Assembly (NCBI RefSeq): GCF_019578655.1
Contig: NC_063262.1
Coordinates: 15,941,582-16,005,581, forward strand
Length of the DNA: 64,000 nucleotides
Direction of reading: 5' to 3'
DNA from: Ricinus communis
Lineage: Eukaryota > Streptophyta > Magnoliopsida > Malpighiales > Euphorbiaceae
Positions 45,827 through 57,249 of the stretch are shown here, piece by piece. The stretch's first letter is position 1. Each line of letters begins with the position of its first letter. The notes beneath the pieces were generated by a model. The model saw only the letters and a list, made by a program, of their open reading frames with translations, searched no databases and was not told where the DNA came from. Position numbers and translations under genes: made by a program.

Positions 45827-47135
45827 GTTACTCCTTTGTTCTTTATTATATTAACCTAAAATGAGTGATGAATAATTTCTAAACTAACTAATAGCTACAA
45901 GCTAAGTTCTAAGGGAGATGCAAGAGTAATTGATAAATAAAATAACCAAGACAAGAAAGCAAACCCAAAGGGAACCTAAACTAGTTGGCAATCAAACAAA
46001 TGATAAAGGATTGGTGAGTCTAATTATGCTACCCGTGGACGAATTCTTAACCGAATTCGGATTCTCTCTCGAGATAACCGAATTCCTAAATCTAATAACC
46101 TAAAGTTGGAATCTCTTCCTAACGATTGATTCTTAAATTAGCATTAAGCTTTAATCCGCCTCTATTAAGCTTTGTTAATTCTTAATCCGGCTAGTTAATT
46201 ATCCTTATCTCTAAGCGATTATTAACTAGTTCTTGCTATTCAAAATTCCAATTGCCAAATGGAATTCTCAATCACACAAGCAATCTAAAAACACAATTCA
46301 CAACGTCTCATGAATAATGCATTGTTTTATTAATACTGAAAGCAAGAAGAATACAAAACTAACCCAAACAATCCAACAATATAATACTAAGCCAACATAG
46401 TAAAGAAATCCCAATGGATTTAATCAATCTAGCTAATCATGTTCATTATCAAAATACACAAGAATTCAATTACAATAATGAGTAAAGGTAGAGAAAAATC
46501 GATTACGCCCTTGGATGACAGTAAACAACCCCAATTCCTCTTGCTCGAATTGAATCGATTCTTGTTCCTCTTGCTCGATTTGAAAACCAATCAACGAACC
46601 TCGCCCAATCTTCAATCTTTGAAGGGAATCCGATTGAAACCTTGATCCAAGTCTCCTTTTCCCTTGGTTCCACCTCAGAAAACCATTAAAGAGAGAAATA
46701 TTAGGATTTGGGACGTTCTCCCCGCTCTCCTTTCTCTTTCCTCTCTTCTTTCTTTTAATTAATTCCCCCTGTCGCCTCCAACATGGCCGTGTTGATGCCC
46801 GTGTTCCCAACACGGGCTAGTGTTTATGCTCTTGTTACTCTCTGTGGCCGTGCTCCCTAAAAACTTCTTTTTCTTTGATGTTTGATGCAACCAACACGGC
46901 CAGTGTTGAAACCAACATGGCCCTGTTCAGCTTCCTCATGCTCATACTTAGCTTGTTTCGGCAGCTTCGACGTCCAATTATGCTCCAATTCTTCCCTTTA
47001 TCATTCTTTGACTTCTTTTGGACCTAATGCACACAAACAGACGCATAGGGTGAGTGTTGGGACCAATTCACATCCAAATATCCATAAAATCATTCTTAAA
47101 AACTTCATTTAGATGTGTGTATTTTACGCACATCA
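45827..47135 (-). repeat. 3' LTR of element A2, truncated
   Basis: A family-A LTR in reverse. On the + strand it ends TATTTTACGCACATCA at 47135. It starts at 45827 with GTTACTCCTTTGTTC, so about 110 bp of the U5 terminus are missing. It abuts gag of element D with no target duplication, so this border comes from deletion or rearrangement. The U3 palindromes lie at 46783-46930. Confidence 0.8.
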
Positions 47136-48645
47136 AATAACCCCACACTTAGCTCATTGCTTGTCCTCAAGCAATCAAAAGTAAAATAAGGAAAATAAAC
47201 CACAAAAGAACAACACTTAAACTGATAGACAAGCTAGAGAGCTCCTGTACATATCCTTAACAAGCGTAAGTCAAACGAAAAGAAACGAAGCAATCAATTC
47301 AAGTATCACAACCAAAATGCCAATAATTCACAAAATACTGTCTCAACAAAATTATTCAAAACCAACTTCTCCCCAGATTCACTCTAAATCACTCAAAGTG
47401 TTTAAAGGGTAGTGTGTAATCGCTTAATGCATCAACTACTACCTTACTTACTATATGCTTACTCTTAAATCCTACTCATACCACTTATGGAGAGTCAATA
47501 GCCATGTCAAGAGGTCTTTATAAGGGTTGTAATGGGGATTAGGTAGGGGTAGGTAAATTTGGTAAGAGTTGAACCTATGGTGTTCTGCAATGAAATACAT
47601 GACCTGCACACAAGCCACAATGATCACAATGGGTAAGCAATGGACAGTAGTCCAAGGTGGGAAATAGGAATCAAGTCAAAATGTTTAGCTCACTTACTTT
47701 CTTTCTTTTCATCACCTTTCCCTCTTATTCTTCTATTTATTTTTTTTCTTTTTTTTCATAAGGGAAGAACATTCTTATAATAGAGTGAATTTCTTTTGGA
47801 TTGAAGAAAGCTACTATAAAATTCCACACTATTCTCAAGACAAAAATTCCCAATAAAAACAACTTGTGTGCAGAATCATAACCCAAAGCAGAATAAAACT
47901 AAGTGGCAATGAAATATGATAAAAAAATGGTGAAAGAGGGGGTTATCTACAGAATCAATAAACGAATGACGGCTATTTGGCTAGAATGAAAAACCTAAGT
48001 ACCTCTGTCATACCGAAGTGTTAAACTCTCCTTGTGGCCCTCATAAGCATTATCGAGAAAGTGCTAAAAGTAAAGACAGTAATTGGCACTCTCAACAAGA
48101 AATAAATACAAGCATATAAAGTGTATGCTTACAATTTAGGCTCAATTTCTCACAAGTGTGCTTTTGAGTAGGTTCCAAACAAAAATCATCAAACCAGAAT
48201 TAAATAAACCAAAGCAACTTAGTGCAAAACTCAAACTAATTATCTTACATTCTTCCGCAAAACTCAACACTATCGGTTTTACCTGATCACATGGACATAA
48301 ACAGGATTTCAAAAGCAAGTCAACAGTAAGAGCATCGAAACAAAGTAAAAAATTTTCAAAATTTTACAAAAAATTGCACAAAGAATAAACAAATAATTGA
48401 GATGGGATAAATATCACCTACCCCACACTTGAAGGACACACTGTCCTCAGTGTACAAAATATAAGAAATGAAAAAGGAAAAAGAAACTAATATTGTCCTG
48501 ACTATGGCTCCGGAGTGAAAAGAGGTGCATCATCAGGGATATCAAGGCGTTGGCTAGTCTGTGGTAGAGGAGTGGCTGCAAATAAGAAAATAAAGAATTA
48601 AAATTGAAACTGAAACATAAATTAAATAAAATATGAAAACTAAAA
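47136..48645 (-). other. Polypurine tract and 3' untranslated region of element A2
   Basis: AAGTGTGGGGTTATT on the minus strand (47136-47150) and the perfect stem-loop ATTGCTT-GAGGAC-AAGCAAT (47156-47175) adjoin the LTR. A second tract, CAAGTGTGGGGTAGG, is at about 48418-48432, next to a GGACA-CAC-TGTCC hairpin at 48434-48446. No coding sequence in between. Confidence 0.6.
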
Positions 48646-48699
48646 CTAATAAAATATTTCAAAACAAAAGGTTAAAATATTAGAGATTAAAAATAAAAA

Positions 48700-49913
48700 T
48701 TGGGGTGCCTCCCAAAAGTGCTTCTTTTTTATGTGATGAGTCTTCTTAGCTGGACTCATGGTGAAAAGCAAACGGGCGTGATCGACGACCATCCATCCTT
48801 CTTCCAAGCAAATGGCTTCAAGTATCCGCTTAGAGGGATAATCGTCAATCTCCTCTTCCCGACTATCAAGCAAGCTGCCAGTATGATGGGCAAAACTCGC
48901 TCCTCGTATAATTGCACGTAGTCGTGATGCTCTAGGGGCTCTTCCAATTTGAAAGCTGAAGTTTCACTAATTGGAAGGATCGACGGTTAGGCAATTTCTT
49001 CAGGAACGTTGATGGTTTTCTCTAGTCCTTGGCTTGGTTCACTTGCTAGAAGAAACTCGAGCTCCTCCAAGACTTCTTCATTGGATAACTCGTGCTCATC
49101 TTCCATCATCGAAGGGACTTGTGGAAAATCCACCAAAGATTCCTCTAACTGCAACTCAGCATCATCAACTGTACATTCTTGCTAATAGTCTTTCAGAGGA
49201 ATCATGTTCGCCTCTTCCTTTTCTGGTTCTATCTCTATGTTCAAAGAGTCGTCCTGCACAAAAGCATCATCGTCAAACATAATAGATAACCCAGAAAAAT
49301 TCTCACCTGAACGCAAAGTGACGACGCTCAAGTGTTCCTCGGATTCAGTAGCATTTGATGGAGTTCCCAATTGCTCTTCAGCTAGTAACTTGAAGATTAA
49401 GCGTACTTGATGCTCTATGTTCTTAATCGAGGCTTGTTGATCTTCAAGTATCCTCTCTGTTTGTTGGAATCTATCCTCAAGACTTGCAATAAACCTTATC
49501 ATCAGCTCATCTGACACTAACTCTTCACCTTGAGTTGATGGTGCAAGACTAGGCTGCTGAAATTGTGGTGGTTCTTGCCCATCTAAGCTCCATCAAAAGG
49601 GTGAATGAATGCTCAAATCTTGATTGTAGGTGCTTCCATACGAGTCATTTGGCCAACTTCCCGTATAATTCACCTGTTCATAGTTATAAGAACAATAAGC
49701 AACATCACTATATAATGGACAAACATTACTCAAATGTAAGCCACAATAAAATTCACAAAAAACTTGAGACGAAAGGATAGGAGTGGAGAGTTGATTGGTA
49801 GTCCTGCAAAATGATTCCACTCGAGCTTCTAAAGATGCATGGGTATCCCAATTTTTAGCACACTCTTGGTTTCTGGTCCCATTTTCCAACGTGTCATACA
49901 AAGAGTTTAGCAT
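48700..49913 (-). pseudogene. Compact gag-like ORF of non-autonomous element A2
   Basis: From the ATG at 49913 a single frame runs to about 48756 with three stops (49593, 49182 and one near 48.99 kb). It reads MLNSLYDTLENGTRNQECAK, a knuckle-like CEFYCGLHLSNVCP, QVNYTGSW, then a coiled-coil-like part ASLEDRFQQTERILEDQQAS, EEHLSVVTLRSGE, an acidic part, then EERVLPIILAACLIVGKR. A tail HKKEALLGGTPIFIF follows in another frame (48.70 kb). The parts are recognisably Athila (gag end, the pre-RT 'EKRLPVILAADL' block, the post-integrase tail) but capsid, protease, RT and integrase are missing. It sits directly after LTR, primer site and leader, so this is the native layout of a reduced element. Confidence 0.6.
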
Positions 49914-50053
49914 TGAACCTCCTTATCATCCATTATTTGAATCATAAACTTAACTAAATAAATATGTACAAATAAAATAGAAATAAATATAAATAAAATA
50001 TTAAAAAATGGCTAAATTAACAAATAGCAAATTTCACTATAGTTTTCAAACAT

Positions 50054-50071
50054 TCCCCAGCAACGGCTCCA
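50054..50071 (-). promoter_or_regulatory. Primer binding site of element A2
   Basis: On the minus strand, TGGAGCCGTTGCTGGGGA lies six bases from the LTR end CATCA. It differs from the tRNA-Asp-type Athila site at two positions. A leader of about 140 bp separates it from the gag-like ATG. Confidence 0.8.
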
Positions 50072-50077
50072 AAAACT

Positions 50078-50541
50078 TGATGTGTGCTACTCGTGTTAGC
50101 TACAATCTAAGGCAGTGTACCTATCGATGCAGTCTAGCACTAATAACGAGTATCAAGGTCGTATTCCTCGAGAAAGTGAAAGCCCAGAGTTACTCCTTTG
50201 TTCTTTGTTATATTAACCTAAAATGAGTGATGAATAATTTCTAAACTAACTAATAGCTACAAGCTAAGTTCTAAGGGAGATGCAGGAGTAATTGATAAAT
50301 AAAAGAACCAAGACAAGAAAGCAAACCCAAAGGGAACCTAAACTAGTTGGCAATCAAACAAATGATAAAGGATTGGTGAGTTTAATTATGCTATCCATGG
50401 ATGAATTATTAACCGAATTCGGTTTCTCTCTCGAGATAACCAAATTCCTAAATCTAATAACCTAAAGTTGGAATCTCTTCCTAATGATTGATTCTTAAAT
50501 TAGCATTAAGCTTTAATCCGCCTCTATTAAGCTTTGTTAAT
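50078..50541 (-). repeat. 5' LTR fragment of element A2
   Basis: The U5 end of a family-A LTR in reverse, starting TGATGTGTGCTACTCGTG on the + strand. It breaks off after 464 bp, in AAGCTTTGTTAAT, exactly where a forward family-A LTR begins at 50542. It forms one arm of a large inverted repeat with 51516-51978. Confidence 0.85.
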
Positions 50542-51978
50542 TGATGTGTGTAAAATACACACATCTAAATGAGGTTTTTAAGATTGATTTTATGGATATT
50601 TGGATGTGAATTGGTCCCAACATTCACCCTATGCGTCTGTTTATGTGCATTAGGTCTAAAAAAAGTCAAAGAATGATAAAGGAAAGAATTGGAGCATAAT
50701 TGGACATCGAAACTGCCGAAATAAGCTAAGTATGCGCATGAGGAAGTTGAACATGGCTGTGTTGGTTTCAACACTGGCCATGTTCCCAACACGGCCGTGT
50801 TGGGTGCATCAAACATCAAAGAAAAAGAAGTTTTTAGGGAGCACGGCCACAAAGAGTAACACGATCATAAACACCAGCCCGTGTTGGGAACACGGGCATC
50901 AACACGGCCGTGTTGGTGGCGACATGGGGAATTAATTAAAAGAAAGAAGAGAGGAAAGAAAGAAAAAGAGCGGGGGAGAACGTCCCATACCCTAATATTT
51001 CTCTCTTTAAGGGTTTTCTGAGCTGAAACCAAGGGAAAAGGAGACTTGGATCAAGGTTTCAATCGGATTCCCTTCAAAGATTGAAGATTAGGCGAGGTTC
51101 GTTGATTGGTTTTCAAATCGAGCAAGAGGAACAAGAATCGATTCAATTCGAGCAAGAGGAATTAGGGCTATTTACTCTCATCTAAAGGTGTAATCGGGTT
51201 CTCTACCTTTACTCATTGTTGTAATTGAATTCTTGTGGATTTTGAGAATGAACATGATTAGCTAGATTGATTAAATCCATTGGGATTTCTTTACTATGTT
51301 GGCTTGATATTATATTGTTGGATTGTTTGGGTTAGTTTTATATTCTTTTTGCTTTCAGTATTAATAAGATAATGCATTATTCATGAGACGTTGTGAATTG
51401 TGTATTTAGATTGCTTTGTGTGATTGAGAAGTCCATTTGGCAATTGGACTTTTGAATAGCAAGAACTAGTTAATAATCGCTTAGAGATAAGGATAATTAA
51501 CTAGTCGGATTAAGAATTAACAAAGCTTAATAGAGGCGGATTAAAGCTTAATGCTAATTTAAGAATCAATCGTTAGGAAGAGATCCCAACTTTAGGTTAT
51601 TGGATTTAGGAATTCGGTTATCGAGAGAGAGAAACCGAATTCGGTTAAGAATTCATCCACGGGTAGCATAATTAGACTCACTAATCCTTTATCTTTTGTT
51701 TGATTGCCAACTAGTTTAGGTTCCCTTTGGGTTTGCTTTCTTGTCTTGGTTATTTTATTTATCAATTACTCTTGCATCTCCCTTAGAACTTAGCTTGTAG
51801 CTATTAGTTAGTTTAGAAATTATTCATCATTCATTTTAGGCTAATATAACAAAGAACAACGGAGTAACTCTGGGCTTTCACTTTTCCGAGGAATACGACC
51901 TTGATACTCGCCATTAGTGCTAGACTGCATCGATAGGTACACTGCCTTAGATTGTAGCTGCATAGATAGCAACCATCA
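50542..51978 (+). repeat. 5' LTR of element A3
   Basis: A full family-A LTR of 1437 bp, from TGATGTGTGTAAAATACACA to GCAACCATCA. U3 palindromes such as ACACGGCCGTGTTGG are at 50755-50915. The shared R-U5 part begins near 51250. It is followed by a primer site and leader on the + strand. Confidence 0.85.
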
Positions 51979-51984
51979 AGTTTT

Positions 51985-52195
51985 TGGCGCCGTTGACGGG
52001 GAATGTTTGAAAACTAGAGTGAAATTTGCTATTTGTTAATTTAGCCATTTTTTTTAATTTTTATTTATATTTATTTCTGTTTTGTTTATTAATATTTATT
52101 TAGTTAAGTTTATGATTTAGATAGTGGATGATAAGGAGGTTCAATGCTAAACTCTTTGTACAACACGTTGGAAAATGGGATCAGGAACCAAGAAA
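51985..52195 (+). mobile_element. Primer site, leader and gag start of truncated element A3
   Basis: The primer site TGGCGCCGTTGACGGGGA (51985-52002) differs from the Athila tRNA-Asp-type site at one position. The leader and the start of the compact gag-like ORF follow (MLNSLYNTLENG-like; ATG near 52147). Sequence matches A2 closely until about 52195, where it changes to the LTR remnant of element F. Everything downstream of the first 15-20 codons is missing. Confidence 0.75.
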
Positions 52196-52587
52196 CCTAA
52201 ATGGATGTCTTTTGAGCTTCCCTATGTTTTTCCCTTTAATTCCCCTTAAAACTTATTAAAAGTGGTTGTTTTTACATTGATGTCACTCATTTTGTAACTC
52301 CCAAATGACAACTAATTATGTGCATCCAGTTTGTAACTCCAAATTATGACTAATTATGTGCATCCATTTTGTAACTCTAAAAGACAACTAATCACACTAT
52401 AACTTAAGAAAAACCTAATAAAAATGAAAATAAAAAGGCTTCAAATGAATCTTGTTGGACCTATGAGTTCAGCCCAAACTTATTGCACTAAATTGATGAT
52501 TTTGGATCCTTTTTGCAATCCTAAATCTTAGGCTGAGCCTTGTTGTGTTTGAACACTCCAAATGTCTTTAATTAAGCCCAACAAAGC
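52196..52587 (-). repeat. Remnant of the 3' LTR/untranslated region of element F
   Basis: AT-rich noncoding sequence after the end of the element F polyprotein. It holds three tandem copies of a ~38-bp unit at 52288-52394 containing TTTGTAACTC and ACTAATTATGTGCATCCA. The outer LTR end that should match 57886-58126 is not present, so this LTR is truncated at its border with A3. Confidence 0.4.
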
Positions 52588-53530
52588 TTATTGCATCCTT
52601 TTGGACTCGGATCTTGTCATTGGACCTCCTTGAAAGCTTAAAGGATCATTTGTAATTCTTGTCTTTATTGCATCGTTCCCTCTCTCCTCGTAAGGATTCG
52701 TCCTTGAATCAGCCTCATTGTCAACTTCATCACCTACATCAAATAAAAAAAGATCAGCAACATTAAAAGAAGCACTCACATTGCCATACTCACTTGGTAA
52801 ATCTATCTTGTAGGCATTGTCATTAATTCTTTTAAGGACTTGGAATGGCCCATCCCCTATTGGCATTAATTTAGACTTCCTTTGGCTTGGAAATCTTTCC
52901 TTTCTCAAATGTACCCAAACCCAGTCACCCAGCTCAAATACAACTTTCTTTCTCCCCTTGTTGTGTTGCTTTTCATATTGTTGATTTCTTTTCTCTATTT
53001 GAGCATGCACCTTCTCATGTAAGCTTTTAATAAATTCAGCTTTTTGCTTGCCTTCAAAATTAGCCTTATCAATGGGTAAAGGCAGTAAATCCATTGGAGT
53101 TAATGGATTGAACCCATATACAATCTCAAAAGGTGAACAGTTTGTTGTACCATGAATACTCCTATTGTATGCAAACTCAACATGTGGCAAACATTCTTCC
53201 CAATTCTTCAAATTTCTTTGAATTATTGCCCTCAATAGTTGTGAGAGAGTCCTATTAACCACCTCCGTTTGTCCATCCGTTTGTGGATGACAAGTTGTTG
53301 AGAATAGAAGCTTCGTTCCCAACTTGCTCCAAAGTGTCTTCCAAAAGTGGCTAAGGAACTTGACATCTCTATCACTGATAATTATCCTTGGAACCCCATG
53401 CAATCTTACAATTTCTTTGAAGAACAACCCCGCAATATGAGTTGCATCATCTATCTTGTGGCATGGAATGAAATGTGTCATTTTGCTAAACCTGTCAACA
53501 ACAACAAAAATAGAATCTTTCCCTCCCGTT
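52588..53530 (-). pseudogene. CRM-like integrase core and C-terminus (element F)
   Basis: The 297-codon open frame from 53481 reads MTHFIPCHKIDDATHIAGLF, IIISDRDVKFLSHFWKTL (second catalytic Asp), LLFSTTCHPQTDGQTEVVNR (catalytic Glu), NCSPFEIVYGFNPLTPMDLL, and a C-terminal part GPFQVLKRINDNAYKIDLPS and SASFNVADLFLFDVGDEVDN, ending GGPMTRSESKRMQ. This C-terminus is like that of CRM/CRR centromeric retrotransposons, which lack a standard chromodomain but carry a short conserved tail. The frame is shifted by one base relative to the upstream polyprotein, between 53534 and 53481. The first catalytic Asp lies just upstream in VDISMDF (53.56 kb). Confidence 0.8.
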
Positions 53531-53533
53531 GAC

Positions 53534-55660
53534 CTAGGTAATCCTAGAACAAAAGTCCATAGAAATGTCTACCCAAGGTTCATTAGGTCTGGGAAGTGGA
53601 GTATACAACCCATGAGGCATCACTTTAGATTTAGCTTGTTTACAAGTGATGCATCTCTCACATATTTTTTGAACATCTCTTTTCATTTGTGGCCAAAAGA
53701 AATGATTTTCTAAGACATCTAAAGTCTTTCTCACACCAAAGTGCCCCATCAAACCCCCACCATGTGCCTCCCTTACAAGCAACTCTCTTAAAGAAGATTG
53801 AGGTACGCATAACTTATTTTCTTTAAAAAGAAAACCATCATGTCTATAGAACTTGTCAAACCCCCCTCTCTCACATGCCCCATATACATTAGCAAAATCA
53901 TGGTCTAAATTATATAATTCCTTAATAAACTTAAAACCCAATAATTTTGCATCAAGTGTAGAAATTAGAGCATACCTTCTAGATAGAGCATCGGCAACAA
54001 CATTCTCTTTACCTTGTTTCTACTTGATGATGTATGGAAAGGATTCAATAAATTCCACCTATTTTCCATGCCTACGGCTTAGCTTCCCTTGTCCTTTGAG
54101 ATATTTCAAAGACTCATGGTCGGTGTATATAATGAATTTCTTATACCAAAGATAGTGCTGCCATGTTTCTAAAACTCTTACCAAAGCATAAAACTCTTTG
54201 TCATAAGTTGGGTAGTTTAGACTTGCTCCACTTAGCTTCTCACTAAAGAATGCAATTGGTCTTCCTTTTTGCATCAAGACTCCACCAATACCTATTCCAC
54301 TTGCATCACACTCAACCTCAAAGGTTTTAGCAAAGTCAGGCAAAGCAAGTAAAGATGCTGAACTAAGTTTGTCTTTTAGCAAGTTAAAAGCATCATATTG
54401 TTCTTTTCCCCACTTGAAACCCACATTCTTTTTAATGCATTCAGTTAAAGGTGCAGCAATTGTTGAGAAATCCTTAATGAATCTCCTATAAAAGCTAGCA
54501 AGACCATGAAAACTCCTAACATCATGCACACTAGTAGGTTTTGTCCACTCTCTAATTACTTTTACTTTTTCTTGATCAACATGAATTCCCTTGTCATTAA
54601 CAATATATCCAAGAAAAGTAATTTCATTAGTGCAAAAAGTACATTTCTTAAGATTAGCATATAATGTCTCTTGCCTTAACACATCAAAAACCAGCTTTAA
54701 GTGTATTACATGCTCATCTAAAGATTTGCTATACACAAGAATATCATCAAAATAAACCACTACAAACTTTCCAATGAAAGCGCGCAAAACATGATTCATC
54801 AATCGCATAAAAGTACTTGGAGCATTAGTTAAACCAAACGGCATGACTAACCACTCATATAATCCATGTTTTGTTTTGAAAGCAGTTTTCCATTCATCAC
54901 CCTCACGCATTCTTATTTAATGATATCCAGATTTTAAATCCACTTTAGAAAACACACAAGCACCATGCAATTCATCCAGCATGTCATCTAGCCTAAGTAT
55001 AGGATGGCAATACTTTACCGTTATTTTGTTGACAGCATGACAATCAACACACATCCTCCATGAACCATCTTTCTTAGGCACTAAAATTACAGGAACCGCA
55101 CAAGGACTCATGCTTTCTCTTACGTACCCCTTATCCATAAGCTCACTCACTTGCCTTTGGATTTCTTTTGTCTCCTCAGGGTTGCATCTATATGCTGGCC
55201 TATTTGGTATGCTTGCACCCGGAATGAAATCAATTTGATGTTCAATTCCTCGAATTGGTGGTAATACTTTAGGCACATCTTCGGGAAAGAGTTCTTCATA
55301 TTCTTGCAAAAGCTCAAGAACAACACTAGGCAAATCCTTGTTAAGATCGTTAGAAATCATCAAAACTTCCTTTTACATGAGTACAAGTAAGGGCTGCCTC
55401 AAGGTTAGTGTTTTCCTTACATCACTTGGCTTTGCATACACATTCATTTTTCTTTCACTCTCATCTCCCTTGTTTTCTCTCACCTTGTGTTTCCTATTAC
55501 ACTCACTTTTACCACTTACCTCACCTTTTTCTTTTTTCACTATTTCTTGCTCCCTCCCCAGATATTCCCCATATGAAGATTCAAGCTCTTCATATTGTTG
55601 TTTAATTCTTACTTGATCATCAAAAATGGACTTGGGAGATAATGGTCCAAGATTGAACTT
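53534..55660 (-). pseudogene. CRM-like RT-RNase H and integrase zinc domain (element F)
   Basis: One frame with only a few stops (55378 region, 54917, 54059, near 54.0 kb, 53534). In order: the linker IFDDQVRIKQQYEELESSYG, then [91 protein letters not shown], the catalytic [34 protein letters not shown], RNase [17 protein letters not shown] and [20 protein letters not shown], then a zinc finger region [20 protein letters not shown] with [12 protein letters not shown]. The strings '[20 protein letters not shown]' and 'ETWQHYLW' are typical of the CRM group as I remember it. Confidence 0.85.
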
Positions 55661-56740
55661 TTATCCATCAATAGTCAAGGAATATCGATTCTTGAACCCA
55701 TCATAAATCACACGCCTATCGTATTGCCAAGGTCGTCCCAACAAAACATGTCCAGCATACATGGGAAGCACATCACAAAGCACCTCATCCTTATATCGCC
55801 CAATGGAAAAAGAAATTAGCACTTGCTTATTTACCTTCACAACACCACTATCATTCAACCATTGCAACTTGTAAAGCCTTGGGTGTTTGGTAGTTAGTAA
55901 TTTCAATTTCTTCACAAGCAAAGTACTAGTAACATTAGTACAACTTCCGCTATCAACAATCATGTTACACAACTTATTAGCGATTAAACAATGAATATGA
56001 AACAAATTCTTACACTGCTCTCCATGTTCATCGTGTTTACATTGCAAATTAAGTGTGCGTTGTACTACTAACACATCCCCTTTAACATACTCAACATCAC
56101 TAACATCCTCTAAAGTTGGCATGTCATCATTCTCATCATCATTTTCATTTTCACTTTCAGATTCAACAATTCCATCTCTAACAATCATGGTCCTCTTATT
56201 AGGGCAATCACGTGTATAATGACCATGTCCAAGACACTTAAAACACTTCAAGCTTCTAGATTGATTAGCTTGATTCTCAACTTTGTTTTTGCTGCCTATT
56301 TCATTTTTATTCTTATTCTTATCCATTTTAGGCTTAGCAAATTTATCATCCTTTTTACTCCAATTCGATTTCCAATTAGAAGAACTAGAACTCGAATTAA
56401 GTTTAGAATCAAACTTACTTGCACCTTTTCGCTTGAGTTGCCTTTCAATTTTCATGGCCACATTCACCATATCCTCAAGTTCCACATAATGTTGCAACTC
56501 CACAAGATCAGCAATATTCTTGTTTAGACTGTTCAAGAATCTTGGCATGGTGGCCTCTCTATCCTCCTCCATATTTGCTTTAATCATAGCCATTTCTATT
56601 TCTTTGTGGTACTCCTCCACACTCATGGTTCCTTACCTTAGAGTTTGCAATCGTTGATGCAAATCTCTATAGTAATAGTTAGGAATGAACCTCTTCCTCA
56701 TGATGTGTTTCATCTCCATCCATGACCCTACGGGTCTTTC
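55661..56740 (-). pseudogene. CRM-like gag C-terminus, zinc knuckle and protease (element F)
   Basis: The 321-codon open frame from 56626 reads MSVEEYHKEIEMAMIKANME, EDREATMPRFLNSLNKNIAD and LVELQHYVELEDMVNVAMKI, then a basic linker, a CCHC knuckle CFKCLGHGHYTRDCPNKR, an acidic stretch, and protease: CLIANKLCNMIVDSGSCTNV (active-site D-S-G-S), LYKLQWLNDSGVVKVNKQVL and VLPMYAGHVLLGRPWQYDRR. A stop at 55661 separates it from RT in the same frame. It is in the same frame as the gag N-terminus. Confidence 0.85.
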
Positions 56741-56746
56741 TCCATT

Positions 56747-57247
56747 TTATCTCCTATCCCTACACAATTGATGCCACCAAACACCAGCGTAATCACAAAA
56801 CTCAACAGCAGCAAGTTTTACCTTTTTCTCCTCCGAATAGTTATGGCATTCGAAGATCATCTCCACCTTTTGCTCCCATTCCAAGTATACATCAGGATCA
56901 TTCTTTCCTTGAAAGGAAGGAATTTTCATTTTGATGCTACCTAGGTTGCGATCTACACCATCTTGCCTTGATCTTTTATTGTGTCTCCTAGGATGGTCAT
57001 CTCCACCAAAAGTGGTTGCTTGGTCATCCTCCAAGTCATCTTCGGCATCATAATCCTCTTGTTCAAAGGCTAGTTGCCTTTCTCTTCTAGGCTCATTTTG
57101 AATCCTTGTAATAGTTTCACCTTGCCTTCTCACACTTTCAACAATATCATCCATTCGCCTATACATTCTTTCAAACTCCTTTTGCATTGCTTGCAAAGTT
57201 TGCTCAATGGATGCTCCAACACTACTTGAAACTTGTTCTTTTGACAT
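56747..57247 (-). pseudogene. CRM-like gag N-terminus (element F)
   Basis: The ATG at 57247 begins MSKEQVSSSVGASIEQTLQA, then a coiled coil and acidic part, then IKMKIPSFQGKNDPDVYLEW, EQKVEMIFECHNYSEEKKVK and LAAVEFCDYAGVWWHQL, the capsid block of CRM-type gag. It stops at 56747 after CRDRR; the frame then continues with RPVGSWMEMKHIMRKRF and a second stop near 56640 before the next open stretch. The start lies about 620 bp after the primer site. Confidence 0.8.
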
Positions 57248-57249
57248 TG

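Noticed and set aside
52588..52700. Possible chromodomain at the end of the element F integrase
   Set aside because: The C-terminus ends GPMTRSESKRMQ soon after the VADL block and lacks the aromatic residues and length of a chromodomain; a CRM-like tail fits better.
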